Positions 56,343 through 64,000 of a stretch of DNA of 64,000 bases are shown in pieces (the stretch's first letter is position 1; every line of letters begins with the position of its first letter). Position numbers and translations under genes: made by a program. The DNA comes from Asinibacterium sp. OR53. Lineage in GTDB: Bacteria; Bacteroidota; Bacteroidia; Chitinophagales; Chitinophagaceae. The stretch is from positions 3,071,220 to 3,135,219 of the forward strand of contig NZ_KI911562.1 in NCBI RefSeq assembly GCF_000515315.1. The letters are read 5' to 3'. The notes beneath the pieces are model-generated. The model was given only the letters and a program-made list of their open reading frames with translations. It did no database searches and was not told the origin of the DNA.

Positions 56343-57440
56343 TTAATAGAATTTAATCAGTGCAATATGATGGTATTCTTTCAACAGTTCGTTATCTACA
56401 AACTCCACATCTCCGCCATTTTCAAGTACTGTTTGTATTACATCATCCACTGCATCTCTTATAGTGGAAAATTTATTATAGGGCTTAGATGGCATATAGA
56501 TGGCCCCTTTATTGCTGCTACGTTGCGATCCACACATATAATCTTTTTCAACAACAAGCAGGCGGCCATTCCGGCCCCTGGCATCCTTCCATACTTCTCT
56601 TATTCCAATGCCTAATTTCTTTTTGCCAGCAGCGTCTTCCAACTGATTCAACAGGTTCTTTTGTACTACTTTTTCCCAATCTTTTATATATGGTTTGAGC
56701 GTCTCGGGCAGTTCTTGTACCGGGGTGTCTTCATAATTTCCATGTATATATTCAATAACAGCCTTCGAGTGCCTGGTAAAGCTTTTAAAATGTCCTAATA
56801 TTCTTTTAGGGCCTAACAGGAAAAGAGGCAGCCGGTAGGTATTGAGTATCAGATCCAGTGTATTATCAATATGATGGAGGAACTTATCCATTACTATTTC
56901 TTTACGGCTGGAGGTATCTGAAAAATTAGCCACTTTTTCAGGGATGTCATTTATATAGGCGTATGCTGAATCGGGAGCGTCTGCAACAATTTTGACAAGT
57001 GTATCGGCTTTGCCTAAAAATATCTTGCTTTGCTTGCCGCTGAGGATCAAAACAAGGTATTGGCGCAACTGCTTTTTACTGTACACCAGATCGCGGATTT
57101 CAAAGGAATCGTTTATAACCACTTTTTGTAAAACGGGTATATCCAGGTACAATACCTTCTCAAACACAGGCGATACATAAATGGCAATGCTTTTTTTTTG
57201 TGTACTGAAATTCAGATTTGACACCAGAGTTGTCAGTTTATCCATCATTAACTCAACCACCCATACAGGGTAGTTGTTCTTTAACTCCTGTTCCACTTTA
57301 CCTGAAGCAAGCTTCAATGAATGTATTAATTCAGATTTCATACTCATTTTTGGCTCAAAAGGTAAAATAATTGACACGGCAGGGCGATAATATATCGCTC
57401 CCTTTACTTCGTTTAATGCTGGTAACAAAACCGGAGTCAT
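56343..57440 (-). CDS. Balon-like ribosome hibernation factor (baeRF3/aeRF1-related)
   Basis: 365 residues. The order of an N-terminal domain, a central Pelota/eRF1-like domain (RKEIVMDKFLHHIDNTLDLI, FLLGPKRILGHFKSFTRHSK) and a C-terminal Rossmann-like domain (IREVWKDARGRNGRLLVVEKDY) matches the bacterial eRF1-like families (baeRF) to which Balon belongs. Balon occupies the ribosomal A site of idle ribosomes with EF-Tu; its homologues are widespread stress genes. No GGQ is seen, as expected. First gene of a stress operon with tandem activator sites; TSS predicted about 13 bp before the ATG. Confidence 0.8.
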   Translation of the reverse strand: MTPVLLPALNEVKGAIYYRPAVSIILPFEPKMSMKSELIHSLKLASGKVEQELKNNYPVWVVELMMDKLTTLVSNLNFSTQKKSIAIYVSPVFEKVLYLDIPVLQKVVINDSFEIRDLVYSKKQLRQYLVLILSGKQSKIFLGKADTLVKIVADAPDSAYAYINDIPEKVANFSDTSSRKEIVMDKFLHHIDNTLDLILNTYRLPLFLLGPKRILGHFKSFTRHSKAVIEYIHGNYEDTPVQELPETLKPYIKDWEKVVQKNLLNQLEDAAGKKKLGIGIREVWKDARGRNGRLLVVEKDYMCGSQRSSNKGAIYMPSKPYNKFSTIRDAVDDVIQTVLENGGDVEFVDNELLKEYHHIALIKFY

Positions 57441-57459
57441 AATATGCAGTTTAAGAAAA

Positions 57460-57524
57460 CAAAACTAACACCAGCCATTCCCGTAAACCCTGACTGGCAT
57501 CAGTATAATCTTTGATTATTCTCA
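57460..57524 (-). promoter_or_regulatory. Hibernation-factor operon promoter with two exact activator sites
   Basis: Minus-strand -7 TAGTTTTG (57467-57460) is an exact TAnnTTTG. Exact TGA-N6-TCA palindromes at 57491-57502 and 57513-57524 are centred 29.5 and 51.5 bp upstream. Confidence 0.7.
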
Positions 57525-57573
57525 GGAACATTTTCAGCTAATGAGAGAAATCTTGGCGGGAGTAGTTATCAGG

Positions 57574-57638
57574 TGACGAAGATTAGCCGGAAAGCTGCAT
57601 ATTATCAGTTTTTATTGGTCCCTTAAGTGATAGTTTTA
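57574..57638 (+). promoter_or_regulatory. Universal stress protein promoter with tandem near-consensus sites
   Basis: TGACGAAGATTA (57574-57585) and TGCATATTATCA (57596-57607), each one mismatch from TGA-N6-TCA, are 22 bp apart. The -7 element TAGTTTTA starts at 57631, 29.5 bp from the proximal centre. It is divergent from the hibernation-factor operon. Confidence 0.55.
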
Positions 57639-57660
57639 TAGTTCAAATCAACATCCTAAT

Positions 57661-58485
57661 ATGAGAAAGATATTAATAGCATTTTATGGGACGAACTATT
57701 CAGATTCCGCTCTTTCATTTGCTGCTAAATTAAATGAAAAGAACCCAATATTGATTGCAGGTGCATTTTTGCCACAAACAAGTATTGCTAATTTGTGGAT
57801 GTATTTTGGGACTGGCGCATCCGGTCAGGAATTTCTTTCCCAGATCAGAGATAACGATAAGGAAGTGATACAAAAGAACATCAATCGTTTTGAATATTTT
57901 TGCATTGATCATGGCATAGAATACAGGATACATAAAGATTATTTAGATTTTGCTATTCCGGAATTAATAAAAGAATCCCGGTTTGCGGATCTCCTGATCA
58001 TCTGCAGTGAATCCTTTTATTGGGACATAAAAAATGAGCCGAATGAATACCTGGAAGAAACCCTGCATGCTATTGAATGTCCGGTAATTCTTCTTCCGAA
58101 TGAATTTGAATTCCCAAGCTGCAATATTCTGGCTTATGATGGAGGCAAATCTTCTGTATATGCCATAAAACAATTCTCTTATCTTTTGCCGGAATTGACA
58201 TCCAATGAAACAACACTGATTTGTGCGGATGATAGTATAAATATACCATTGCCAGATGAGCTGAATGTAGGGGAACTGACTGCCCGGCATTTTGATAACC
58301 TTAATTTGCTCAAATTCGAATCAGATCCCAAAAAATACTTTAATACATGGCTGAGTGAAAAAAAGGGTGCAATTCTGGTAAGTGGCTCTTTCGGACGATC
58401 AGCTTTATATCGCTTGTTTCATAAGAGCTTTATTGCAGAAACAGTAAAAGAACACCAAACCCCGGTTTTTATCGCCCATAAATAA
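57661..58485 (+). CDS. Universal stress protein, tandem UspA domains
   Basis: 274 residues. Start MRKILIAFYGTNYSDSALSFAAKL is a normal Usp strand/helix. The C-terminal half ends GAILVSGSFGRSALYRLFHKSF.AETVKEHQTPVFIAHK, with the GxxGxS-type nucleotide loop partly kept. Divergent from the hibernation-factor operon; convergent with the PolX gene. Confidence 0.87.
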   Translation: MRKILIAFYGTNYSDSALSFAAKLNEKNPILIAGAFLPQTSIANLWMYFGTGASGQEFLSQIRDNDKEVIQKNINRFEYFCIDHGIEYRIHKDYLDFAIPELIKESRFADLLIICSESFYWDIKNEPNEYLEETLHAIECPVILLPNEFEFPSCNILAYDGGKSSVYAIKQFSYLLPELTSNETTLICADDSINIPLPDELNVGELTARHFDNLNLLKFESDPKKYFNTWLSEKKGAILVSGSFGRSALYRLFHKSFIAETVKEHQTPVFIAHK

Positions 58486-58532
58486 TATAGAAAATTTTCC
58501 TGTTTTCTTCAGGTTCAACAGCAATAGCAGCT

Positions 58533-59585
58533 CTACAAAACTGATCTAATCAAACCTGGTAGTTTGCGCTCGCTTGCCAGTTCAATTTCATCCTTTCCCT
58601 CCCTTAATTCGGGGGAAATATATTGCATCCCTAGCCGTTCATAGATTTCCTGTTCGGTTTCACCCGCTAGCTTTTCACCGGTTTTTACATCAAATAACCC
58701 ATATTCATTGAGTTTCCAACCCTTCTCCTTTGCCAATAGCCGCAACTTAAGGGTATGCGCTCTGGAGCCTGTAAAATACATAAGGGCTGCCCCATGCTCT
58801 TCAACCTGTACAAGTCTTATGTCTACCTGTATGTGCCCCTGCGTCAACAAAAAACTTAGTTTCGTATCGCCACTTACCAGTATTCTGTCAACCTGTTCAA
58901 TCTTCTTGATTTTATTTATAATTCTTCTCCAATCCTGTTTTTGCGCACAAATAACAATATCTATATCACCTATCGTTTCTTTTTTTCGCCTCAGGCTCCC
59001 TGCCAGATCAGCCATTATTATTCCATTTATTTTTCGGATCATTTTAAGTAATTCGGTTCCTATTTCTAATGCGGCAGACAGCAGCATTCTATTTTGTTCA
59101 GCTTTAAATAGTTTCAGGCTTCTCATCAGGTTTTCTATTTTCTTTTCGCCAAACCCTTTCGCGCCTTTCAATTTTCCAGACTCAATAGCAGAAATCAAAT
59201 CTTCTTGATTATTTATATGGAATTGTTCATGGAGCAATTTTATCGTAGCGGGCCCCAAACCTGATATATTCATCAACGCCAGCAAGTTTTCAGGGACTTT
59301 TCTTCTTACCTTTTCGAAGACCATGATCTTTCCGGTTCCCAGGTATTCAATGATCTTTGCTGCTATACTGCTGCCAATGTTGCTCAACCTACTCAACGAC
59401 TTCACATCGGTAGCATATGTGCTTATGTCATTTTTCAAACCCTGTAAAGTTCTCGACGCATTTTCATAAGCTGCTGCACGAAATTGTTGTTCTGGTCCTA
59501 AATAACGATAGCAGCCGGCCATTTGATGAAATATATCAGCCAATTTCCCGTTACGGTTCTTATTTGTTACCATCTGCCGCATCAT
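58533..59585 (-). CDS. Family X DNA polymerase without PHP domain
   Basis: 350 residues. HhH helices (ENLLALMNISGLGPATIKLL, SGKLKGAKGFGEKKIENLM), then the polX nucleotidyltransferase core AGSLRRKKETIGDIDIVI with two catalytic Asp and a third in QVDIRLV, and YFTGSRAHTLKLR. Bacterial PolX usually goes on with a PHP 3'-5' exonuclease to about 570 residues; here the gene ends after the polymerase thumb. Gap-filling repair by a short polymerase would suit damage repair in resting cells. 23 bp after the BON gene; same operon. Confidence 0.88.
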   Translation of the reverse strand: MMRQMVTNKNRNGKLADIFHQMAGCYRYLGPEQQFRAAAYENASRTLQGLKNDISTYATDVKSLSRLSNIGSSIAAKIIEYLGTGKIMVFEKVRRKVPENLLALMNISGLGPATIKLLHEQFHINNQEDLISAIESGKLKGAKGFGEKKIENLMRSLKLFKAEQNRMLLSAALEIGTELLKMIRKINGIIMADLAGSLRRKKETIGDIDIVICAQKQDWRRIINKIKKIEQVDRILVSGDTKLSFLLTQGHIQVDIRLVQVEEHGAALMYFTGSRAHTLKLRLLAKEKGWKLNEYGLFDVKTGEKLAGETEQEIYERLGMQYISPELREGKDEIELASERKLPGLIRSVL

Positions 59586-59608
59586 TCAAGTAAAACTTTA
59601 TAACTTTT

Positions 59609-60256
59609 TTAAATCTGCAGCTCATTCTCCACACTGGTAACGCCGGGGGCTTTCCACGCAGCGAGTTCTGCATCTTCTTTTTCGGCAAATGAACGAACTC
59701 TTCCACTAAGAACAACCTGACTGCCAATAGTCTGCACAATTATATTTTCGGCATCAATAGTGGCGCTTCTATGGAGCGCTGCTATTATTTTTTGGTGAAC
59801 ATCAGAAGCTGTAAACTTCGGTTTTATTGTTATCAGGTTCATAACTGATTTTACGCCAGTCAAATTTTCAATCGCAGATTTTATACTTGTACGCTGATAC
59901 TCCCACTCTACCTCACCTTCCAGCTGAACATTTCCATCTTCTACTTTTATTTTTATTTTTTCTTCTTGTACACTAGAGTTCCATTTCAATGCATTCAGCA
60001 CTGCTTCTGCAATTTCCGAATCAGATTTTTGAAATGAAGGAAAAACATGCAATTGAATGTCTTCAGCTATCGCTTTTACCCCTGAAATCTTTTTGGCATC
60101 TTTTTCAGCAGCTACTTTTTTTGTGTAACTGTTGACCTGACCGGAAAGAGTTACAATGCCGTTCTTAACTGTTACGCCAATCTCGGTTGAATTGAGAGAC
60201 GGATCCCATTTCAATTCATCCATTACATCTTTTTGAATTTGGATATCAGTTTTCAT
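59609..60256 (-). CDS. Protein with three BON domains
   Basis: 215 residues. Three repeats of about 68 residues: VTVKNGIVTLSGQVNSYTKK, IKVEDGNVQLEGEVEWEYQR, IVQTIGSQVVLSGRVRSFAEK, each with the BON pattern (strand, Gly turn, helix). No signal peptide, whereas OsmY-type BON proteins are periplasmic, so this one may be cytoplasmic. BON domains bind membranes or lipids and protect under osmotic stress. First gene of the BON-polX unit. Confidence 0.88.
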   Translation of the reverse strand: MKTDIQIQKDVMDELKWDPSLNSTEIGVTVKNGIVTLSGQVNSYTKKVAAEKDAKKISGVKAIAEDIQLHVFPSFQKSDSEIAEAVLNALKWNSSVQEEKIKIKVEDGNVQLEGEVEWEYQRTSIKSAIENLTGVKSVMNLITIKPKFTASDVHQKIIAALHRSATIDAENIIVQTIGSQVVLSGRVRSFAEKEDAELAAWKAPGVTSVENELQI

Positions 60257-60305
60257 AATTTTAAAAAATTAAGATGAATAAATATTTATTGTTCCAACAT
60301 CGCAA

Positions 60306-60370
60306 CAAATGTATTTTACTGATCTCTTTTCCTTAATGATGGCTATTACATGAAATACTGACCCTGATCA
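60306..60370 (-). promoter_or_regulatory. BON-polX promoter with tandem activator sites
   Basis: Minus-strand -7 TACATTTG (60313-60306) is an exact TAnnTTTG. An exact TGA-N6-TCA (60359-60370) lies at 51.5 bp, and a one-mismatch site, TGATGGCTATTA on the plus strand (60337-60348), at 29.5 bp. Confidence 0.6.
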
Positions 60371-60406
60371 GTATGCATAAAATAAAAAAAAACTGAATAT
60401 ACTTCC

Positions 60407-60472
60407 TGATACCAATTACTCAATGGGATGATATTTATCATCGACTTTATCTGAAAATCAGCACTATCTTGT
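60407..60472 (+). promoter_or_regulatory. Dodecin promoter with tandem activator sites
   Basis: TGATACCAATTA (60407-60418, one mismatch) and TGATATTTATCA (60429-60440, exact) are 22 bp apart. A weaker -7 element TATCTTGT starts at 60465, 30.5 bp from the proximal centre. The ATG is at 60510. Confidence 0.55.
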
Positions 60473-60509
60473 CTTGTACAATTTTCATTCATTCTTAAAA
60501 AGAAATTAT

Positions 60510-60722
60510 ATGACAATCTTAAAAGTTATTGAAGTAATGGCTAACTCCAATAAAAGTTGGGAAGATGCCGCACAAAAAGCAATTACTGAAGCAGGTAAGA
60601 CATTAGATAATATCCGGTCTATTTATATTCAGGATCATAGTGCAAGTGTTGACAAGAATAAAATTGTAGACTACCGGATCACTGCCAAAATAAGTTTTGA
60701 GATTGAAAAGAAACATGCTTAG
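60510..60722 (+). CDS. Dodecin
   Basis: 70 residues from MTILKVIEVMANSNKSWEDA (60510). The core NIRSIYIQDHSASVDKNKIVDYRITAKISFEI is the strand pair of dodecin, a 12-mer storing flavins (or coenzyme A) and limiting their reactivity. The usual flavin-stacking Trp is replaced by Tyr (SIYIQD), so the ligand may differ. Divergent from the BON gene. Confidence 0.87.
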   Translation: MTILKVIEVMANSNKSWEDAAQKAITEAGKTLDNIRSIYIQDHSASVDKNKIVDYRITAKISFEIEKKHA

Positions 60723-60765
60723 TAAGGCCGGTTACTATAAAAATAAACAGCAATTGTTTTACTTA

Positions 60766-61605
60766 CTATTTGGCATGAGCAATAAATAAAGGGATTTGTA
60801 ATTCTTTCATTATCATATCGGCCATACTGGGTCGTAGCCAATTGCTTATCATTCCCCTACCATAGGCTCCTAGTATCACAAGGGAATAATTGCCGGTTCG
60901 TTTTAGATAGTTTCGAATTTCAGTTTCAGCTGAGCCCTTCAGAATGGTATAAGATACTTCAGGAAAATGGCGTTTCATAAACTCTTTCATTAATGCATTG
61001 TTTGGCAAATGCGAGCTTTCATTTTCCCCTTTTACACTGACGACTTCAGTCGGATGCTCTTTTAACGATGATAATATATAACTGAACATTTTTATGGCAT
61101 AAACAGACGATGGATCTCCATTATAAAGTAATACAATTTTGTCGATTGGTTTAAAATGATGAGGAACCATTAGTACGGGGCACTTAGTTCGACTGAGCAG
61201 GTCTCCAATAAATTCACTGGGAATCTTTTCGGTATAAGCTGTTAAAGTCTCAGTGTTATCTATCATTAGCAAGTCAGCGTAAATACTTTCACGCAATAGC
61301 TCCTGTATAGCTACGTTCCGATCATGATGTACATTATATTGCAAACCTGCTTCCTGACAGGCAATCTCGAAATTTTTTACAGCCTCCTTTCTGGTTGCCA
61401 CATCCTTTGTTTCCAATTCCTTTTGTTTGGCATGGTAATTCTTATTCTCTGTAATGAGGTTTTGTATTTTGTAGCTATGATGCATAAAATCATCTAAAAA
61501 TACACCAACGAGGTGCGCATTACTTTGATTAGCAAGCTCAATAGCATAATCTCTTACACTTTCTGAGAATCTCAGACCATCAAATGCAACAATAATTTTT
61601 TTCAT
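60766..61605 (-). CDS. Universal stress protein, tandem UspA domains
   Basis: 279 residues. N-terminus KKIIVAFDGLRFSESVRDYAIELA; the C-terminal domain carries LVILGAYGRGMISNWLRPSMADMIMKELQIPLFIAHA, with G-2x-G-type loop. Second gene of a two-gene unit with its paralogue at 61639-62478; separated by 33 bp. The two are closely alike in layout, so probably a tandem duplication. Confidence 0.88.
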   Translation of the reverse strand: MKKIIVAFDGLRFSESVRDYAIELANQSNAHLVGVFLDDFMHHSYKIQNLITENKNYHAKQKELETKDVATRKEAVKNFEIACQEAGLQYNVHHDRNVAIQELLRESIYADLLMIDNTETLTAYTEKIPSEFIGDLLSRTKCPVLMVPHHFKPIDKIVLLYNGDPSSVYAIKMFSYILSSLKEHPTEVVSVKGENESSHLPNNALMKEFMKRHFPEVSYTILKGSAETEIRNYLKRTGNYSLVILGAYGRGMISNWLRPSMADMIMKELQIPLFIAHAK

Positions 61606-61638
61606 ACTCCCAGCTTATTTTAAAGAAAATATCAACCA

Positions 61639-62478
61639 TTAATGATGTGCGATAAAGATGGCCTGAGATATCCCTTTTATTAAAAGATCGGCCTGGCTGT
61701 GTTTAAAAAAATTCGATAAGGTATTCCTGCCATAGGCTCCCATTACCACGAAAATATCTTTTCTCCTGAGTAGATAATCAAACAAAGCCGTGGTGGTATC
61801 TCCTTTTAATGCTTCGAAATGCAGATTGCTATAATGATCTTTTAACCATTCGGAAAATATATACTTGTCCTGGTCTTCCCACTTACCGGATTCATTGACT
61901 TGCACTATCGATACTTTTATTTCATTCAATTGCGGTAAGAGATACGTAAATTGTTTGATAGCAAACACAGATGAGGCAGAGCCGTTATATGTAAAGATAA
62001 CCTCATTGATTCCGTCAAAACTTTCCGGGGCTATCACCACAGGGCATTCCGCCTTTTGCAAAATATCTTTTACAAATTCCGTTGGGCTGCCTTCATACCG
62101 TTTATTGAATGAAGTATCGGCGTCAACGACAAGCAAATCTGCAAATCTGCTTTCTTCAATCAATTCGTCAGCCGGTACACCTCTGTCTCTATGTACCCGG
62201 CATGTAATTCTTTCTCCTATACATTTCTGCTTGAAAAGAGTAATATTTTTTTCTATCACCTCTGCCCGTGTTCTATATTCGGAAGGCCTTTCATCTGCAT
62301 GCCATTCCCGGTAGGGAGTGCCTGGTATTTCTTTCAGCGAAAATTCATGTTGTGCAACAATATTTTCAAGAAATATTCCAGTGGTTTTAGACTTTGTTAA
62401 CCGTGCAAGATAGCAGGCAAATTCGATGGCATTTTTATCTGGATTTACAGCGTTAATGCCCAGCAGAATCTTTTCCAT
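61639..62478 (-). CDS. Universal stress protein, tandem UspA domains
   Basis: 279 residues. Start MEKILLGINAVNPDKNAIEFACYLARL; C-terminal half FVVMGAYGRNTLSNFFKHSQADLLIKGISQAIFIAHH. First gene of the two-gene usp unit, with a promoter that has near-consensus activator sites (62488-62552). Confidence 0.88.
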   Translation of the reverse strand: MEKILLGINAVNPDKNAIEFACYLARLTKSKTTGIFLENIVAQHEFSLKEIPGTPYREWHADERPSEYRTRAEVIEKNITLFKQKCIGERITCRVHRDRGVPADELIEESRFADLLVVDADTSFNKRYEGSPTEFVKDILQKAECPVVIAPESFDGINEVIFTYNGSASSVFAIKQFTYLLPQLNEIKVSIVQVNESGKWEDQDKYIFSEWLKDHYSNLHFEALKGDTTTALFDYLLRRKDIFVVMGAYGRNTLSNFFKHSQADLLIKGISQAIFIAHH

Positions 62479-62487
62479 ATTTTTTTG

Positions 62488-62552
62488 TAAAACTATAGAT
62501 ACAGAACTACAGGATGTATGACAGCCATTAGGAGGTAAGATGATTGTGGTTA
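62488..62552 (-). promoter_or_regulatory. usp-usp promoter with tandem near-consensus sites
   Basis: Minus-strand -7 TAGTTTTA (62495-62488). TGACAGCCATTA (62519-62530) and TGATTGTGGTTA (62541-62552), read on the plus strand, are each one mismatch from TGA-N6-TCA. Their centres are 29.5 and 51.5 bp upstream. Confidence 0.5.
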
Positions 62553-62667
62553 AATCGTTAGAATCGTAACAGAGTGGTCAACATAATCGAATACAAACTG
62601 TTGCGCCGGACATTTTCAACAATTACGGGGTTCAATACAAAAATTTTTTTTGCTATCTTTAGTAACA

Positions 62668-63501
62668 ATGAATCAGCCATTTTCAATATTCCAGTTAACA
62701 GAATCGGACATTGATTTGTCTACAATTGACAGCAATAAAAATTATCCCCATAATCATGATTACGAAGAATTAATTATCGGCGTTGAAGGGGATGTGGAAC
62801 ATTTTATTGACTATAAAAAGGTCAGTCTCAAATCTCCCTTTGTTAGTTTTGTGGCTAGTGGTAAGATGCACGCGGTGCAGCCCCGCCTGGTAAATGGAAA
62901 ATGTAATATATGGGCCTTAAAGTTTCAAAGTGATTTTATTCCCCAAACCACTTTCCGGCTGTATTCATATTACCATGATCACGCTAACTTTCAAATTTCA
63001 ATGGCCGTTACAGCCAAGCATATCTTTGCTCTCCTGGAAATGATCGTTGACGAAACACGACATGAAAAATCAAATTTCACCGTTATCCGTCATCTACTCG
63101 CCGCTCTTTTTGCCATCATAGAATCTGAAAAAAAGAACATAGAACAGGAGAAAGGTATTGTAACAAAAGAAAACGAAACGTTCAAACAATTTCTCATCCT
63201 GCTTGAAAGTCATTATCACGAGCATGTAGGCGTCAAATTCTATGCGGACAAGTTGTTTATGTCAGCGAGAAATCTCAACAATATCTGTCATAATATCCTT
63301 CAAAGGAGCGTCATTGAAATAATAGAGCTCAGAAAACTGATCGAGGCAAAGAACCTGCTGATCAACACCGAAAAATCCATTTCAGAGATTGGTCTGGAAG
63401 TTGGCTACAATGAGAATACTTATTTTACCAATGTGTTCAAAAAGAAATCCGGTCAGACTCCTTCTGAATTCAGGGCGGAAATGAAAAGGTTGATTTCCTG
63501 A
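62668..63501 (+). CDS. AraC-family transcriptional regulator
   Basis: 277 residues from MNQPFSIFQLTESD (62668; a TTG at 62650 gives six more). An N-terminal cupin-like sensor domain (YPHNHDYEELIIGVEG.. with a His-x-His) and a C-terminal pair of helix-turn-helix motifs: HVGVKFYADKLFMSARNLNNIC and ISEIGLEVGYNENTYFTNVFKKKSGQTPSEFRAE. The target is probably the SDR gene downstream or a distant locus; no TGA-N6-TCA site at the regulon distance. Confidence 0.88.
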   Translation: MNQPFSIFQLTESDIDLSTIDSNKNYPHNHDYEELIIGVEGDVEHFIDYKKVSLKSPFVSFVASGKMHAVQPRLVNGKCNIWALKFQSDFIPQTTFRLYSYYHDHANFQISMAVTAKHIFALLEMIVDETRHEKSNFTVIRHLLAALFAIIESEKKNIEQEKGIVTKENETFKQFLILLESHYHEHVGVKFYADKLFMSARNLNNICHNILQRSVIEIIELRKLIEAKNLLINTEKSISEIGLEVGYNENTYFTNVFKKKSGQTPSEFRAEMKRLIS

Positions 63502-63724
63502 ATCAATAAGAATAACTTTCCGTACCACCCACGGGCCATATCAAAAAACTACTGCGATGGTAAGCCAGGGAGCGTGGTGAGTGTTCGGCCGGTATGCTAA
63601 CTCCATTTACGCAAAAAATCATAATTTATTTTCTCAAAAGTGTAATTCCCTGTTTTATGTTGTTCGTAGCTTAACTATGACAAAGAATCATCTGCAAATT
63701 CATTTCTGGATTAATAGTTAAACT

Positions 63725-64000
63725 ATGAAATCATTAGCAAGCAAAATAGCCCTGATTACCGGGGCAGGTTCTGGTATCGGTAAGGCTATTGCTTTACTGT
63801 ATGCAGCGGAAGGTGCGAAAATAGTTGTTTCAGATATTGCCGAGGCAGGCGGACAAGAAACCGTGGCGGCTATAAAAACCCGGGGTGGGCAGGCTATTTT
63901 CGTAAAAGCAGACACTTCCAAAGCGGGTGACAGCAAACATATTGTAGACGAAGCAGTTAAAACATTTGGAGCCCTGCACATCGCCGTAAACAATGCCGGG
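63725..64000 (+). CDS. SDR-family oxidoreductase, N-terminal part (runs past window end)
   Basis: 92 residues are visible. TGAGSGIGKAIA is the TGxxxGIG dinucleotide-binding motif; a KADTSKAGD segment and NNAG follow in order. The catalytic Ser-Tyr-Lys lie beyond the window. Between the AraC gene and this one (63502-63724) I see nothing but a possible promoter region. Confidence 0.9.
   Translation, partial: MKSLASKIALITGAGSGIGKAIALLYAAEGAKIVVSDIAEAGGQETVAAIKTRGGQAIFVKADTSKAGDSKHIVDEAVKTFGALHIAVNNAG

Overview
The window reads as a chromosomal segment of a member of the Bacteroidota, most likely the Chitinophagaceae or close relatives. The basis is: TAnnTTTG -7 promoter elements, few Shine-Dalgarno sequences, the rpmB-rpmG-DUF4295-ftsY cluster, a b558-type sdhCAB operon, and lipoprotein or periplasmic leaders typical of that phylum. 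Species cannot be fixed from sequence alone.

Region 1 (about 1-22.7 kb) is ordinary core genome. It holds the 3' end of nhaA, prfB with an intact programmed +1 frameshift site, RNase P RNA, a Smr protein, an amino-acid permease, a prenyl synthase, ribosomal proteins bL28 and bL33, ftsY, an ABC-F ATPase, two secreted hydrolases, tsaD, sdhCAB, a tRNA methyltransferase, hscB and tRNA-Leu(CAA). A short interspersed repeat occurs three times here.

Region 2 (22.9-36.3 kb) starts just after tRNA-Leu and looks like a metal-efflux island on the minus strand. It carries two CusB-type adaptors, a TolC channel, a CusA pump, a P2-type ATPase, two small membrane proteins (one with a His-rich tail), a GH13 amylase-like enzyme, and ends with a Cys-rich HYC_CC_PP-like gene and a fragment of a copper P1B ATPase. 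Region 3 (36.3-38.1 kb) is AT-rich debris: a frameshifted HNH nuclease remnant, a 43-bp tandem repeat, a perfect 21-bp-arm hairpin and a decayed antitoxin-like gene.

Region 4 (38.1-46.7 kb) holds three small c-type cytochromes, an alpha-L-rhamnosidase, a porin, a PAP2/haloperoxidase-like protein and an outer-membrane protein. Region 5 (46.8-62.5 kb) is a dense stress or dormancy cluster: DUF892 ferritin-like protein, two Hsp20s, an L,D-transpeptidase, a PAS histidine kinase, a response regulator fused to a Crp/Fnr regulator, a PfkB sugar kinase, D-lactate dehydrogenase, four universal stress proteins, a Balon-like ribosome hibernation factor, a PolX-type polymerase without PHP domain, a BON protein and dodecin. 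An AraC regulator and the start of an SDR gene close the window.

The main discovery is in the promoters of regions 4 and 5. Ten promoters carry TGA-N6-TCA (or one-mismatch) palindromes at one fixed distance from the -7 element: the site centre lies 29.5 bp upstream of its first base (30.5 in one case). In nine of them a second site lies exactly 22 bp further out. This is the operator geometry of a Crp/Fnr-family activator (class II plus class I). The response regulator-Crp fusion encoded in the middle of the cluster is the obvious candidate regulator, and its own operon carries the same double site. The gene content resembles the mycobacterial DosR dormancy regulon, but with an apparently unrelated regulator type.
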